64,000 bases of DNA from Nitrospirillum pindoramense (GTDB lineage Bacteria > Pseudomonadota > Alphaproteobacteria > Azospirillales > Azospirillaceae): assembly GCF_007827955.1 (NCBI RefSeq), contig NZ_VITR01000005.1, positions 62,001-126,000 on the forward strand. Direction: 5' to 3'. The stretch's first letter is position 1, and every line of letters starts with the position of its first letter. Positions 54,008 through 63,134 of the stretch are shown in pieces. The notes under the pieces are model-generated. The model worked only from the letters and a program-made list of their open reading frames with translations. It did no database searches and had not been told where the DNA came from. A program made the translations under genes and the position numbers.

Positions 54008-55350
54008 TCATCGCCCGCCAGGTGCCGCGCCGCCGTCCGCGCGATGGCCAATAGGCGGGCGTCGGCGCCACGCGGGGCCAGCAACTGCAGGCCCACGGGG
54101 CACCCGACGGCGTCCGTGCCCACCGGCAGGGTGACGGCCGCCATGTCACCCAGGTTGGCGACGCAGCAGTTGCGCAGCGCCATCAGGTTGGCACGGCCAT
54201 AGGCGGATGGCTCCGCCAGGTCGGCCAGCAGCGGTGGGGTGGTGGCCACCGTGGGCAGCGCCAGAATGTCCACGTCGTGGAACAGCGCCTGCACGCCGTT
54301 GGCAAAGCGGTCGAGGAAGGCCACGCGCGCCTCATAGTCCAGCACATCGGCCGACGCGCGGATGCGGGGCCCGACATAGGCGTCCAGGCTGGGCAGCCAC
54401 GCCGGCAGTTCCTGGCTGAGGAAGCCGTATATCTCCGCCCCCGCCAGGCCCCCTCGGCGGAACAGGGCCAGGGCCTCGTCCAGCTCCGGCACCGTTACGG
54501 TGCCCACGGGGCGGAACAGCGCGTTGAGGCGATCCAGCGCGGCCTCCACCGCCGCGACCACGCCGGGGCTACAGTCCTGCCACAGCACGTCCGGCGCCCG
54601 GCCGATGCGGATGGTGCCACCATCGGCCAGCGGATCGATGGCGGTGCCGGTCAACAGGCGGTACCCCTGGATGAGATCGTCCGCCGTCATCGCCAGGAGG
54701 CCCAAGGTATCCAGGCGTGGCGACAAGGGCACAATACCGTCCGTCGCCAGATGCCCACGTGAGCTTTTATAGCCATGGAGGCCATTCCAGGCGGCCGGAA
54801 TGCGCACCGAGCCCGCCGTGTCGGTGCCCAGCGCCAGCAGGGCGGAACCCTCCGTCAGGCTGAGTGGCGCGCCGGTGCTGGACCCGCCGGGCACGCGATG
54901 ATGGTCACGGTCCCAGGGATTGCGCGGCGTACCCCAATGGCCGTTGGCGCCCAGGCCGCTGAAGGCGAATTCCACCATGCGCGTCTTGCCGGTGATGACA
55001 GCGCCCTGGGCCAGCAGGCGGCCGACTACGCCGCCCGGCTGGTTCCACATCGGCGGCAGGCGGCGGGGTGAGCCGGCGAACACCGGCCAGGTGCCGCCGC
55101 AAACCGTTCCGGTTCCGTAATTGTCCTTCAAGGACAGGGGAATGCCGTCGAAATCGCTGAGCGGTTGCCCGGCCTGGCGACGGGCGTCGGCGGCGTCCGC
55201 TTGAGCGCGCAGCAGGCCGGCGCTGAAGGCGGCATAGGGATTGTCGCGGGCATCCGGCCTTTCCATTCGCGCGGCGATGCAGGCCTCCGCCAGGTCGCGG
55301 GCTGTCAGGGTGCCGTCCTTCAGGGCGGCGAGGGCGGTGCTGAGGTCCAT
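54004..55350 (-). CDS. Amidase-signature enzyme
   Basis: 448 residues. The Ser-cisSer-Lys catalytic triad is complete: Lys in SLKDNYGTG, cis-Ser in GGSSTGAP and nucleophile Ser in GTDTAGSVRIPA. Amidase-signature enzymes hydrolyse amides, including amino-acid amides, allophanate or Glu-tRNA with GatB; the missing gatBC neighbours argue against GatA. There is no signal peptide, so it is cytoplasmic. The ATG at 55350 has GAAGG seven bases upstream. The natural substrate is unknown. Confidence 0.88.
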   Translation of the reverse strand: MDLSTALAALKDGTLTARDLAEACIAARMERPDARDNPYAAFSAGLLRAQADAADARRQAGQPLSDFDGIPLSLKDNYGTGTVCGGTWPVFAGSPRRLPPMWNQPGGVVGRLLAQGAVITGKTRMVEFAFSGLGANGHWGTPRNPWDRDHHRVPGGSSTGAPLSLTEGSALLALGTDTAGSVRIPAAWNGLHGYKSSRGHLATDGIVPLSPRLDTLGLLAMTADDLIQGYRLLTGTAIDPLADGGTIRIGRAPDVLWQDCSPGVVAAVEAALDRLNALFRPVGTVTVPELDEALALFRRGGLAGAEIYGFLSQELPAWLPSLDAYVGPRIRASADVLDYEARVAFLDRFANGVQALFHDVDILALPTVATTPPLLADLAEPSAYGRANLMALRNCCVANLGDMAAVTLPVGTDAVGCPVGLQLLAPRGADARLLAIARTAARHLAGDD

Positions 55351-55559
55351 GGGGGCGCCTTCGCAAGAGGGGCGTTTATTCTGGCCGGCGGAACCCTGGC
55401 ACGGGGGGGCCCCGCCCGCAACCCGGCAAGAGGGGCGACAGCCGGGCACCATATCCGGCCGCTATCGAATTCATATCCCCCCTGCATTTCACAGGGTGGG
55501 GTCAGCGGGGTTAGCGTCAGCCCATCGCAACCACCCACCAAACCTGAGGGATTTTGAAA

Positions 55560-55832
55560 ATGCAGACCACCATCACCACCCGCCGTCTGGGCCTGGGCCT
55601 GATCGTCGCCACCGCCGTCGCCGGCGCCACCCTGGCCGCCGCCCCGGCCAAGGCGGCGGACATGGAGAAGTGCTACGGCGTCGTGAAGGCCGGCCACAAC
55701 GACTGCAAGACCGACAGCAACTCCTGCGCCGGCCATGCCACCAAGGACCGCGACCCTGGCGCCTTCATCGCCGTGCCGGCCGGCACCTGCGCCAAGATCG
55801 CCGGCGGCAGCACCGAGCCCGCCAAGAAGTAA
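55560..55832 (+). CDS. bufA1: DUF2282 bufferin-like precursor peptide (BufA1)
   Basis: 90 residues. The Sec signal peptide (about 1-33) ends AAAPAKAAD. The mature part carries the four DUF2282 cysteines, at 38 (EKCYGV), 49 (HNDCKT), 56 (NSCAGH) and 77 (AGTCAKI). In bufferins, proteins of this family are modified on Cys by the MNIO enzyme BufB to thiooxazoles and bind copper in the periplasm; this is known for Caulobacter-type systems and inferred here. The ATG has GAGGG nine bases upstream; a TTG two codons earlier is possible. bufB starts 95 bases downstream. Confidence 0.9.
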   Translation: MQTTITTRRLGLGLIVATAVAGATLAAAPAKAADMEKCYGVVKAGHNDCKTDSNSCAGHATKDRDPGAFIAVPAGTCAKIAGGSTEPAKK

Positions 55833-55926
55833 GGCGTCACCGCAGCGGCGTGGGTCTTCGGCCCACGTCGCTGCCCCACCCCGCCGCTGGACGCCCGAGG
55901 GGGCACTTTACAGAAGGGACGCCGTC

Positions 55927-56787
55927 ATGGGCATCACCGGTATCGGCCTCAAGGCCCGCCACACCGCCGAACTGCTGGCTGGTCGCCCCGGGCTGCGTTT
56001 TCTGGAAGTGCATGCTGAGAATTATATGGGCGCCGCCATGGGAAGCGGGGGCCCGGCCCATCGCTGGCTGACCGCCCTGCGCGCCCTCTACCCCCTGTCC
56101 ATCCACGGCGTCGGCCTGTCCCTGGGCGGGGCGGAACCGCTGGACACCGACCATTTGGCCGATCTGGCGGCCCTGGTGGAGCGCTATCAGCCGGAATGGG
56201 TGTCGGAACATCTGGCCTGGTGCCGCATCGACGGCACCTACCTCAACGACCTGCTGCCCATCCCCTACACCACCGCCAGCCTCTCCCTGGTGGCCGATCA
56301 CATTGATCAGACGCAGACGGCGCTGCGCCGCCGCATCCTGGTCGAGAACCCGTCCAGCTACATGGCGTTCCCGGAAAGCGACTGGCCGGAGGCCGCCTTC
56401 CTGGCGGAACTGGCCCGCCGCACCGGCTGCGGCATCCTGCTGGACGTGAACAACATCCATGTCAGCGCCCATAATGTCGGGCTGGACGCGGGCGCCTACC
56501 TGGCCGCCCTGCCCGCCAACGCGGTCGAGGAGATCCATGTGGCGGGGCATGAGCCGGTCACCCACGAAGGCCGCGCCGTGCTGCTGGACACCCACGGCGC
56601 CCCCGTCACCGCCGCCGTATGGGATCTCTACCGCCAGGCCCTGACCCGCTTTGGCCCCGTCCCCACCCTGGTGGAGCGCGACGCCAATATCCCGCCCCTG
56701 GCCGAGTTGCTGGCCGAGGCGGCCACCGCCGATGGCATCGCCGTGACCCTGTTTGGCGGGGAGGTGCCCGATGCCCACGCTGCTTGA
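55927..56787 (+). CDS. bufB: DUF692 MNIO peptide-modifying enzyme (BufB)
   Basis: 286 residues, a TIM-barrel DUF692 protein (multinuclear non-haem iron oxidative enzyme). Metal-ligand candidates are His60 (LSIHGVGLSLGG), Glu94/His95 (VSEHLAWCR), Glu140-Asn141 (LVENPSSY), Asp173, Asn175 and His178 (LLDVNNIHVSAHN), His204 (EIHVAGH) and Glu250/Asp252 (LVERDANIP). It should oxidise Cys residues of the DUF2282 peptide with O2. AAGGGA precedes the ATG. Its stop lies inside bufC (17-base overlap), so the two are translated together. Confidence 0.93.
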   Translation: MGITGIGLKARHTAELLAGRPGLRFLEVHAENYMGAAMGSGGPAHRWLTALRALYPLSIHGVGLSLGGAEPLDTDHLADLAALVERYQPEWVSEHLAWCRIDGTYLNDLLPIPYTTASLSLVADHIDQTQTALRRRILVENPSSYMAFPESDWPEAAFLAELARRTGCGILLDVNNIHVSAHNVGLDAGAYLAALPANAVEEIHVAGHEPVTHEGRAVLLDTHGAPVTAAVWDLYRQALTRFGPVPTLVERDANIPPLAELLAEAATADGIAVTLFGGEVPDAHAA

Positions 56788-57508
56788 GCGTCAACGCGGC
56801 TTGCGGGACTGGGTGCTGGCCGCCGGCGGGGCGCCGCCCTTGGCTAATGCCGGCCTGCACCGCGACAATATCCTGGGCGGCCTGGCCACGGTGCTGGCCG
56901 CCAGCTTCCCCGTGCTTCACCGCCTGGTGGGCGAGGCCTGCTTCACCGGCCTGGCCCAGGCCTATGTTCGCCACCAGCCGCCCCGGGAGGCGCCGCTGTC
57001 GCGCTATGGCACGGGCTTCCCCGCCTGGCTGGCGGGGCAGGAGGTGGCGCGGCAACTGCCCTACCTGGCCGATGTCGCCCGGCTGGAGGCGGCATGGACC
57101 CATGCCTACCACGCGCCCGAGGCCGACCCGCTGGACCCGGCCGCCCTGACCGCCCTGGGGGATGCGGTGGAAGATGCCGCCTGGCGCCTGCACCCCAGCC
57201 ATCGTTTCATCACCAGCCCCTGGCCGGTGGACCGCATCTGGCGGGCCAACCAGCCGGACGCCGGCGACGGGGCGGTGGACCTGGGCACCGACGGCGACAC
57301 CCACCTGCTGGTGGTGCGGCCGGCGGCCGAGGTGCTGCTGATCCGCCTCCGCCCCGGCGCTTTCGCCCTGCTGATGGCGCTGGGCGCCGGCCTATCCTTG
57401 AGCACCGCCTGGAACAACGCGCTGGCCCTGGACGCGGACTTCGATCTGGAACACGAATTGACTGGCCTGCTGGCGGTGCAGGTCTTCACCGGAGTGGAAT
57501 TGCCATGA
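56771..57508 (+). CDS. bufC: DUF2063 partner protein (BufC)
   Basis: 245 residues. The N-terminal DUF2063 domain (about 1-95) has NILGGLATVLAASFPVLHRLVGEACF and LAQAYVRHQPPREAPL. The C-terminal half (LLVVRPAAEVLLIRLRPGAF) resembles the peptide-recognition part of such partners. In MNIO systems this protein delivers the precursor to the enzyme. GGGGAGG is five bases before the ATG. It overlaps bufB by 17 and the DoxX gene by 4 bases. Confidence 0.9.
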   Translation: MPTLLERQRGLRDWVLAAGGAPPLANAGLHRDNILGGLATVLAASFPVLHRLVGEACFTGLAQAYVRHQPPREAPLSRYGTGFPAWLAGQEVARQLPYLADVARLEAAWTHAYHAPEADPLDPAALTALGDAVEDAAWRLHPSHRFITSPWPVDRIWRANQPDAGDGAVDLGTDGDTHLLVVRPAAEVLLIRLRPGAFALLMALGAGLSLSTAWNNALALDADFDLEHELTGLLAVQVFTGVELP

Positions 57509-58002
57509 CCCTGACGCCTCCCACTGCACCGGCTCCCGCTGCGCCAGCCCCTATAGCTCTGGCGCTGGCCCTCATCCACCGGTTGGAGCGGTTTCCCCGT
57601 GGGTTGGACGCCCTGCTGTGGCGCCTGGCCGCCGCCACCGTCTTTTGGCGGTCGGGCCAGACCAAGGTGACCGGCTTCCACATCAACGACACCACCTTCG
57701 ACCTGTTCCGGGACGAGTACAAGGTGCCCCTGATCCCGCCGGAGGTGGCGGCCGTGATGGCCAGCATCACCGAGAATTTGTGCGCCGTGCTGCTGGTCAT
57801 CGGCCTGGCGTCACGCCTGTCGGCCGGCGCCCTGTTCGGCATGACCCTGGTGATCGAGATCTTCGTCTATCCGGAAAGCTGGCCCGACCATTTGCTGTGG
57901 TCGGCGGTGCTGGTTCCCATCCTGCTGCGCGGCCCCGGCGCCCTGTCCCTGGACCATTTGATCCGCCGCCGGCTGGACACCCCTCTTCGTCACAACTTGT
58001 AA
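57505..58002 (+). CDS. DoxX-family membrane protein of the bufferin operon
   Basis: 165 residues with four membrane helices. LLWRLAAATVFWRSGQTKVTG is the DoxX opening, and the segments AAVMASITENLCAVLLVIGL and FVYPESWPDHLLWSAVL follow. DoxX proteins are quinone-linked inner-membrane subunits; in bufferin operons the exact role is not settled. An Ala/Pro-rich stretch precedes TM1. ATGA overlap with bufC shows coupling, and it closes the four-gene operon. Confidence 0.9.
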   Translation: MTLTPPTAPAPAAPAPIALALALIHRLERFPRGLDALLWRLAAATVFWRSGQTKVTGFHINDTTFDLFRDEYKVPLIPPEVAAVMASITENLCAVLLVIGLASRLSAGALFGMTLVIEIFVYPESWPDHLLWSAVLVPILLRGPGALSLDHLIRRRLDTPLRHNL

Positions 58003-58072
58003 GACCATAAATGTTGGAACAAACTCGCCTCGCGGGCATTCTCAGGCCATCTTCAGCCTGGGGAGCGACATC

Positions 58073-59107
58073 ATGAGCATCCAGTACGGCACGCGTACCA
58101 CCACCTTCCAACCCAGCATCGACATGGCGGGCACCCTGCCCGGCCTGTTCTCCACCACCCTGTTTTTTCCCAACCAGACCAGTCACGGCGTGAACATCGA
58201 CACCGGTTCCGTCGGCATTGTCGTGCCCATCGCCGCCTTGCAGGACGGCCAGGGCAATTTCCTGCCCTGGGCCGTGCCCACGGATGAGACGCTGACCTTC
58301 ACCTATGAGCCCAGCGGCAACACCCGCACGGGTCCCGTGGTGACGGTGACCGGCCTGCAGGTGGGCGACGGCACGCCCGAGCATACGGTGGTGCTGGGCC
58401 CCGTGCGGGTCATGGCCTGCACCAACGTCGACGACGTCTACATGCTGGGGGTGGGAATCGGGCTGGAGGCCAAGGCGACCCTGGCGCCCTCTGGCAATGC
58501 CGCCACCGCCCTGGACAACCCCTTCCTGAACCTGCGCGACATGCTGGGCGACAGCCCCACCCTGCTGCCGGCCTATGCCCTGACGGCGGCGTTGCAGGGG
58601 GATGGGCGGTACGGCCTAGTCACCCTGGGGCAGACGGCTGACAGCCTGCAGGGCTATCGTTTCCTGCCGCTGACCCCGGATGCGGACAGCCCCAGCGGCC
58701 TGCAACTGCCCTGGGTCAACCTGTCGGTCACGCCGGCGGGCCGCACCCCCATCGACACCCGGGCCCAGCTGCTGATGGATGCCGGCATCACCAACATGTT
58801 CATCGGCATCATTCCGAAGCCCGACACCCCCATCGACTGGCTGAACGCCGCCATCGCCATCCAGGCACAGGACGGCGACGGCGAAACGGCACTGGACTAC
58901 AGCTTCGTCAACACCAACCCGGCGGACGGGCCGGGCCCCAACGTCAATTGCGACCCGAACCAGCCGGCCTCGCCCAGCCGCATCCTGAACGGCGGTCCCA
59001 GCCCGCAGGGCGGCAGCTTCATCAACACCGGCGTCCATCTGCTGGCCGCCTATGACTATGTCATCGACGCCGCCAATGACCGGCTGGGCCTGCGCCCCCG
59101 GTCCTGA
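58073..59107 (+). CDS. Protein with pepsin/retropepsin-like Asp motifs
   Basis: 344 residues. Asp43 lies in VNIDTGSVGIVVP, which matches the hydrophobic-hydrophobic-D-T-G-S active-site loop of aspartic peptidases. A second motif at Asp236, LLMDAGITNMFIG, sits about 190 residues later in the place of the second lobe's D-T/S-G, with Ala instead of Thr/Ser. Spacing and strand pattern suggest a bilobed acid-protease fold, rare in bacteria. Two or three Cys (in VMACTN and VNCDPN) may pair. No signal peptide is visible. GGGGAG precedes the ATG. It follows the bufferin operon by 70 bases; a link is possible but unproved. Activity may be lost. Confidence 0.6.
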   Translation: MSIQYGTRTTTFQPSIDMAGTLPGLFSTTLFFPNQTSHGVNIDTGSVGIVVPIAALQDGQGNFLPWAVPTDETLTFTYEPSGNTRTGPVVTVTGLQVGDGTPEHTVVLGPVRVMACTNVDDVYMLGVGIGLEAKATLAPSGNAATALDNPFLNLRDMLGDSPTLLPAYALTAALQGDGRYGLVTLGQTADSLQGYRFLPLTPDADSPSGLQLPWVNLSVTPAGRTPIDTRAQLLMDAGITNMFIGIIPKPDTPIDWLNAAIAIQAQDGDGETALDYSFVNTNPADGPGPNVNCDPNQPASPSRILNGGPSPQGGSFINTGVHLLAAYDYVIDAANDRLGLRPRS

Positions 59108-59207
59108 CCCCCGTGCGGTGACGTTTCCCCGCGACAGGCGGCGTCCGGCATGGTTCAACAAGGTTGGACGCCGCCTCCAGGGAAATGCCGCTCTCAGGGA
59201 CCCCCTC

Positions 59208-60104
59208 ATGGAAATGAACCAGGTGCGCTACTTCGTGGCGCTGTGCGAAACCCTGAACTTCACCAAGGCGGCGGAGGCCTGCGGCGTGGCCCAACCATCG
59301 CTGACCAAGGCCATCCAGAAACTGGAGGAGGAGTTGGGCGGGCCGCTGTTCGTGCGCGAACGCACCCTGACCCACCTGTCCGATCTGGGCCGCCTGATGC
59401 GCCCGCACCTTGAGGCCGTGTTCCACGCCAGCGAGTCCGCGAAGCTGGAGGCGCGCAGCTTTGGCAAGCTGGAACGCGGCCGCGTGCGCCTGGGGGTCAT
59501 GTGCACCATCGGCCCCACCCGCCTGGTGGGTTTCCTGAAACGCTTCCGCGCCGCCCTGCCCTCGGTGGAGGTGGAGCTGCGCGACGCGCCGGGGCGCGAG
59601 GTCCTGGCCAAGCTGATGGAGGGGGAGGTGGACTGCGCCCTGCTGGGCATTCCCAACCTGCCGGAGCGGGTGGAGGCCCGGCCGCTGTACCGCGAGCGCT
59701 ACACCGTCGCCTTCGCCCCCGGCCACCGGTTCGAGGCCATGGCCGTGGTGCCGCTGAAGGAACTGGATCAGGAGGACTACCTGAACCGGGTGAATTGCGA
59801 ATACCCCCAGCATTTCGACACCCTGGGCATCCCCGACCCCGCCGACACCCGCGTCTGCTATGAAAGCGAGCGGGAGGATTGGATCCAGGCCATGATCCTG
59901 GCGGGCTTGGGCTGCGCCGTCATGCCGGAGTTCCTGCCCATGCTGCCCGGCATCGCCACCCGCCCCCTGATCGAGCCGGAAATCTCCCGCACCATCAGCC
60001 TGACCAGCGTGGCCGGCCGTCGCCACTCCCCCGCCCTGCGGGAATTCATGGCGCTGGCCCGCCGGTATGAGTGGGGCCCGGCGCTGGAAGACGCCGCCCC
60101 ATAA
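59208..60104 (+). CDS. LysR-family transcriptional regulator
   Basis: 298 residues. The N-terminal winged helix (MNQVRYFVALCETLNFTKAA, PSLTKAIQKLEEELGGPLF) and the periplasmic-binding-like effector domain (about 92-290) are canonical. The 'CEYPQHF' and 'CYESEREDWIQAMILAGLGC' stretches in the effector part are Cys-containing, as in OxyR-like relatives, but the redox pair of OxyR is not evident. AGGGA is eight bases before the ATG. It is flanked by the aspartic-protease-like and DUF5695 genes, same strand. Confidence 0.92.
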   Translation: MEMNQVRYFVALCETLNFTKAAEACGVAQPSLTKAIQKLEEELGGPLFVRERTLTHLSDLGRLMRPHLEAVFHASESAKLEARSFGKLERGRVRLGVMCTIGPTRLVGFLKRFRAALPSVEVELRDAPGREVLAKLMEGEVDCALLGIPNLPERVEARPLYRERYTVAFAPGHRFEAMAVVPLKELDQEDYLNRVNCEYPQHFDTLGIPDPADTRVCYESEREDWIQAMILAGLGCAVMPEFLPMLPGIATRPLIEPEISRTISLTSVAGRRHSPALREFMALARRYEWGPALEDAAP

Positions 60105-60194
60105 CCCCTTCCACCACCCCACCCGTTCTGTATATTGTATCCAATCATCGGCCCCAGCAAGAGGGCCGGGGGACTGGCGGAAGGGGTGAGGGTC

Positions 60195-63038
60195 ATGGGG
60201 TTGACGAAGGACGGGGACAAGCGGGTGACGGCATCCGGGCCGCGCCGCCGCGATGTCATGCTGGCAGCGGGCGGGGTGGCAGCAGGCGGGTTGACGGCGG
60301 GAAGCTTGCTGGCCGGACCGGCACGGGCCGCCAAGGCCACCACCCCGGCCCGCGCACACGCCTTCGCCCTGACGTTCAAAGGCCCTGGCCTCACCAGTCT
60401 GCGCGCTGCCGGGGATGCCTTCGACACCGACTATCTGCAGCCCGGCCAAACCCTGGGCGCCGTCACCCTGGCCTATCGCCGCGACGCCGCCGCCCCCTGG
60501 CGCACTGTCGACACGGCGGACCTGACGCCCGCCCATCCCGACCAGGCCGGCCCCCAGAACCACCGGGTGGTCTACGACATCGCCGATGAGGCCGGACCGG
60601 CGCTGGGCCTGGCCCTGCGCTTGGGGCTTGAGGACGGCCAACTGGCCTGGCAAGTCACCCTCACCAACCGCGCGGGCGGGCCGCTGGAGATCGGCGACCT
60701 GGCCCTGCCCCTGCCCCTCCATACCGAGTTCAAGGCCAAGCAGCAGGCCACGGCCGCGGTGCTGAAGCACAGCTTCATCTCCGGCCACGGCTCCTTCCTG
60801 TTCTGGATGCGGTCCAACAGCGTCGGCCCCTATCTGGTCATGACGCCCGAGCGGGAGACGCATTTCGAGTATTGGGAGCCGCGCGCCGGCGCCCGGCAGG
60901 ATTCCGACAGCCCCATCACCGGCTATCGCCCCTACCGCGTCTTCATCCACGCCGCCGCCACCGGGGAGGCGATGCGGGCGGCGGGGGGCCGCTGGCGCCA
61001 GCCACTGACCAGCCTGACCTTGGCGCCGGGGGAGGCCCGCCGCTTCGGCGCCCGCTTCACCTGGGCCGACAGCTACGCCGGCGTGCGCGATACGCTGGTG
61101 ACCCAGGGCGGGATGGATGTGGAGGTGGCGCAGGGCATGACCCTGCCCACCGACCTGCCCGGCCGCATCGCGTTGCGCACCCTGGACAGCATCGACGCCA
61201 TCGAGGCGGAATATCCCGATCAGACTACCATCCTGGACCTGGGCACCCGCAACGGCCGCCGCGTCTATGAACTGCGCTTCCGCCGCCTGGGGGAGAATCG
61301 GCTCACCATTCGCCACGGGAACGGGCGCGCCACCCACCTGGAGTTCTTCGCCACCGAGCCGGTGGAAACCCTGATCAACAAGCGTGCCGCCTTCATCGCC
61401 GCCCACCAGCACCGCGACCCGGCCAAGTGGTACAATGGCCTGCTGGCCGAATGGAACATGGAGACCCAGACCCTGCTGGGCCCCGACAATTACGACCGCA
61501 TCACCGGCTGGCGCATCTATGAGGTCACCTGCGACGACCCGGGGTTATCCAAGCCCGCCTATCTCGCCAGCAAGAACGCCGAGCATCCGGTGCAGGCGGA
61601 GGTGACGGCCCTGGACGATTATGTGCAGCACTTCGTCTGGGGTGGGCTGCAGCGCACGACGGAAGAGGACGACAGCTACGCCCTCTATGGCATTCCCGAC
61701 TGGAAGAAGAACCGGGAGAGCGCCGACCCCGGCCCCAAGGGGCGCAAGCATTACTGGCGGCCCTATGACTACCCGCACATCATCACGATGTATCTGGGCC
61801 TCTACCGCGTCGCCACCCGCCACCCCGGCGTCACCACCCGGTTGGATGCCGCGACCTATCTGGAGCGGGCCTACGGCACCACCCGCGCCCTATTCACCAT
61901 CCCTATGAAGATCGCGCAGTGGAGCGCGTATGAGACCGGCTTTTACAATGAGGTGGTGATCCCCGAGTTGATCGAGGCGCTGGACGCCGCCGGGCGGACC
62001 GCCCAGGCGGCGGAGCTGCGCGGCCATTGGGTGCGCAAGGTCGCCTTCTTCATCAATGGCAAGCCCGACCTGTTCGGATCGGAATACCCCTTCGATTCCA
62101 CCGGCTTTGAATCCACCCAGGCCCTGGCGCGCTATGCCCTGGACCATGCCGGCCAGCCGGGCTTCCCCGTCACCCCCGCCGCCGCCCGTCGCTTCGCCGA
62201 CGCCCAGATCGCCGCCAACCTGTTCTGCCGCGGCGTCATCGAGCCCGCCTATTATTACCTGGGCAGCGACTACCGCGCCGCCGGCGGCGACGCCTTCACC
62301 CTGACCTATATGGCGCAGATGGGCGGCTGGGCCCTGGCCGACCACGCCCTGAACGACACCGCCCTGAACGACACCGAGGACGCCGGCGCAGCGTCGGCCC
62401 AGTTGCGCCTGGCCTGGACCTCATTCATGAGCGCCTGGGCCCTGGTCAACAGCGGCACGGCGGAAAGCGGTTATGGCTATTGGTATCCGGGCCAAGCCAA
62501 CGACGGCGCCTCCGGCGGCGGGTTCGAGCCCGCGTCCCACGGCACCACCTGGCTGGGCCAGCCCCACCACCGGGGCAGCTGGTATTATTCCAGCGAAAGC
62601 GACCTGGGCTTTTGCGGCGCCCTGCGCATGGCCGCCACCCTGGTCAGTGACGACCCGGTGTTCGGCCGCTTCTGCTTCGGTGGCACGCTGGCGGAGGCCA
62701 ACGGCTGGCTGACCATCACCCCTCGCGACGGCGTGCGCCGCCGCCTGCACGCCCGGCTGCAACACGCCCGCCTGACCCGCCAGCGCCTGGACCTGGAGGT
62801 GCGGGGCGCCCGCTTCGCCCCCAGCGACAGCATCGCCTGGCACCCCACCGACGCCCGCCTGCGCCTGACCCTAGACGGCGAGGCGCAACGCCAGCCCCCC
62901 ACCCTGCGCCTGCGCGGCCTGCCCAAGGGGCGCTACCGGGTGACGGGGGGCGGCGCTGTCGAGGTGGCCGCCGAGGCGGCCTGGGTGACGGTGACGCTGT
63001 CGGCGGGGATGCGGGAGGTAGCGGTGGAGCGGGCTTAA
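60195..63038 (+). CDS. Tat-exported DUF5695 protein (probable glycoside-active)
   Basis: 947 residues. The N-terminus has a twin-arginine signal (GPRRRDVMLAAGGVAAGG, ending GPARAAK). A beta-sandwich region (about 45-330) is followed by a large alpha/alpha-barrel-like domain with DPAKWYNGLLAEWNMETQTL, WRPYDYPHIITMYLGLYR, AYETGFYNEVVIPELIEAL and SESGYGYWYPGQ-type aromatic motifs. This matches DUF5695, thought to be related to sugar-polymer enzymes. A short duplicated LNDTALNDTE occurs near residue 720. The longer frame upstream to 60135 is possible but MGLTKDGDKR has GAGG in front. Confidence 0.8.
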   Translation: MGLTKDGDKRVTASGPRRRDVMLAAGGVAAGGLTAGSLLAGPARAAKATTPARAHAFALTFKGPGLTSLRAAGDAFDTDYLQPGQTLGAVTLAYRRDAAAPWRTVDTADLTPAHPDQAGPQNHRVVYDIADEAGPALGLALRLGLEDGQLAWQVTLTNRAGGPLEIGDLALPLPLHTEFKAKQQATAAVLKHSFISGHGSFLFWMRSNSVGPYLVMTPERETHFEYWEPRAGARQDSDSPITGYRPYRVFIHAAATGEAMRAAGGRWRQPLTSLTLAPGEARRFGARFTWADSYAGVRDTLVTQGGMDVEVAQGMTLPTDLPGRIALRTLDSIDAIEAEYPDQTTILDLGTRNGRRVYELRFRRLGENRLTIRHGNGRATHLEFFATEPVETLINKRAAFIAAHQHRDPAKWYNGLLAEWNMETQTLLGPDNYDRITGWRIYEVTCDDPGLSKPAYLASKNAEHPVQAEVTALDDYVQHFVWGGLQRTTEEDDSYALYGIPDWKKNRESADPGPKGRKHYWRPYDYPHIITMYLGLYRVATRHPGVTTRLDAATYLERAYGTTRALFTIPMKIAQWSAYETGFYNEVVIPELIEALDAAGRTAQAAELRGHWVRKVAFFINGKPDLFGSEYPFDSTGFESTQALARYALDHAGQPGFPVTPAAARRFADAQIAANLFCRGVIEPAYYYLGSDYRAAGGDAFTLTYMAQMGGWALADHALNDTALNDTEDAGAASAQLRLAWTSFMSAWALVNSGTAESGYGYWYPGQANDGASGGGFEPASHGTTWLGQPHHRGSWYYSSESDLGFCGALRMAATLVSDDPVFGRFCFGGTLAEANGWLTITPRDGVRRRLHARLQHARLTRQRLDLEVRGARFAPSDSIAWHPTDARLRLTLDGEAQRQPPTLRLRGLPKGRYRVTGGGAVEVAAEAAWVTVTLSAGMREVAVERA

Positions 63039-63134
63039 CCGCGACACTCGGACGGGGTTATTGTCGAATCTCCAGCCCGGCCTATTTCTGCTGCTGTAGT
63101 TTTTGCTGACCGACCGGGAAGAGGGCCGCTGTCG

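Noticed and set aside
55351-55559. Possible ECF sigma-factor promoter before the bufferin precursor
   Set aside because: A CGAA occurs near 55466, but no GTAACC-like element lies 16 bases upstream, so the Caulobacter-type promoter is not supported.
59061-61412. 783-codon open frame on the minus strand
   Set aside because: Spans antisense LysR and DUF5695 sequence; composition is of a shadow frame.
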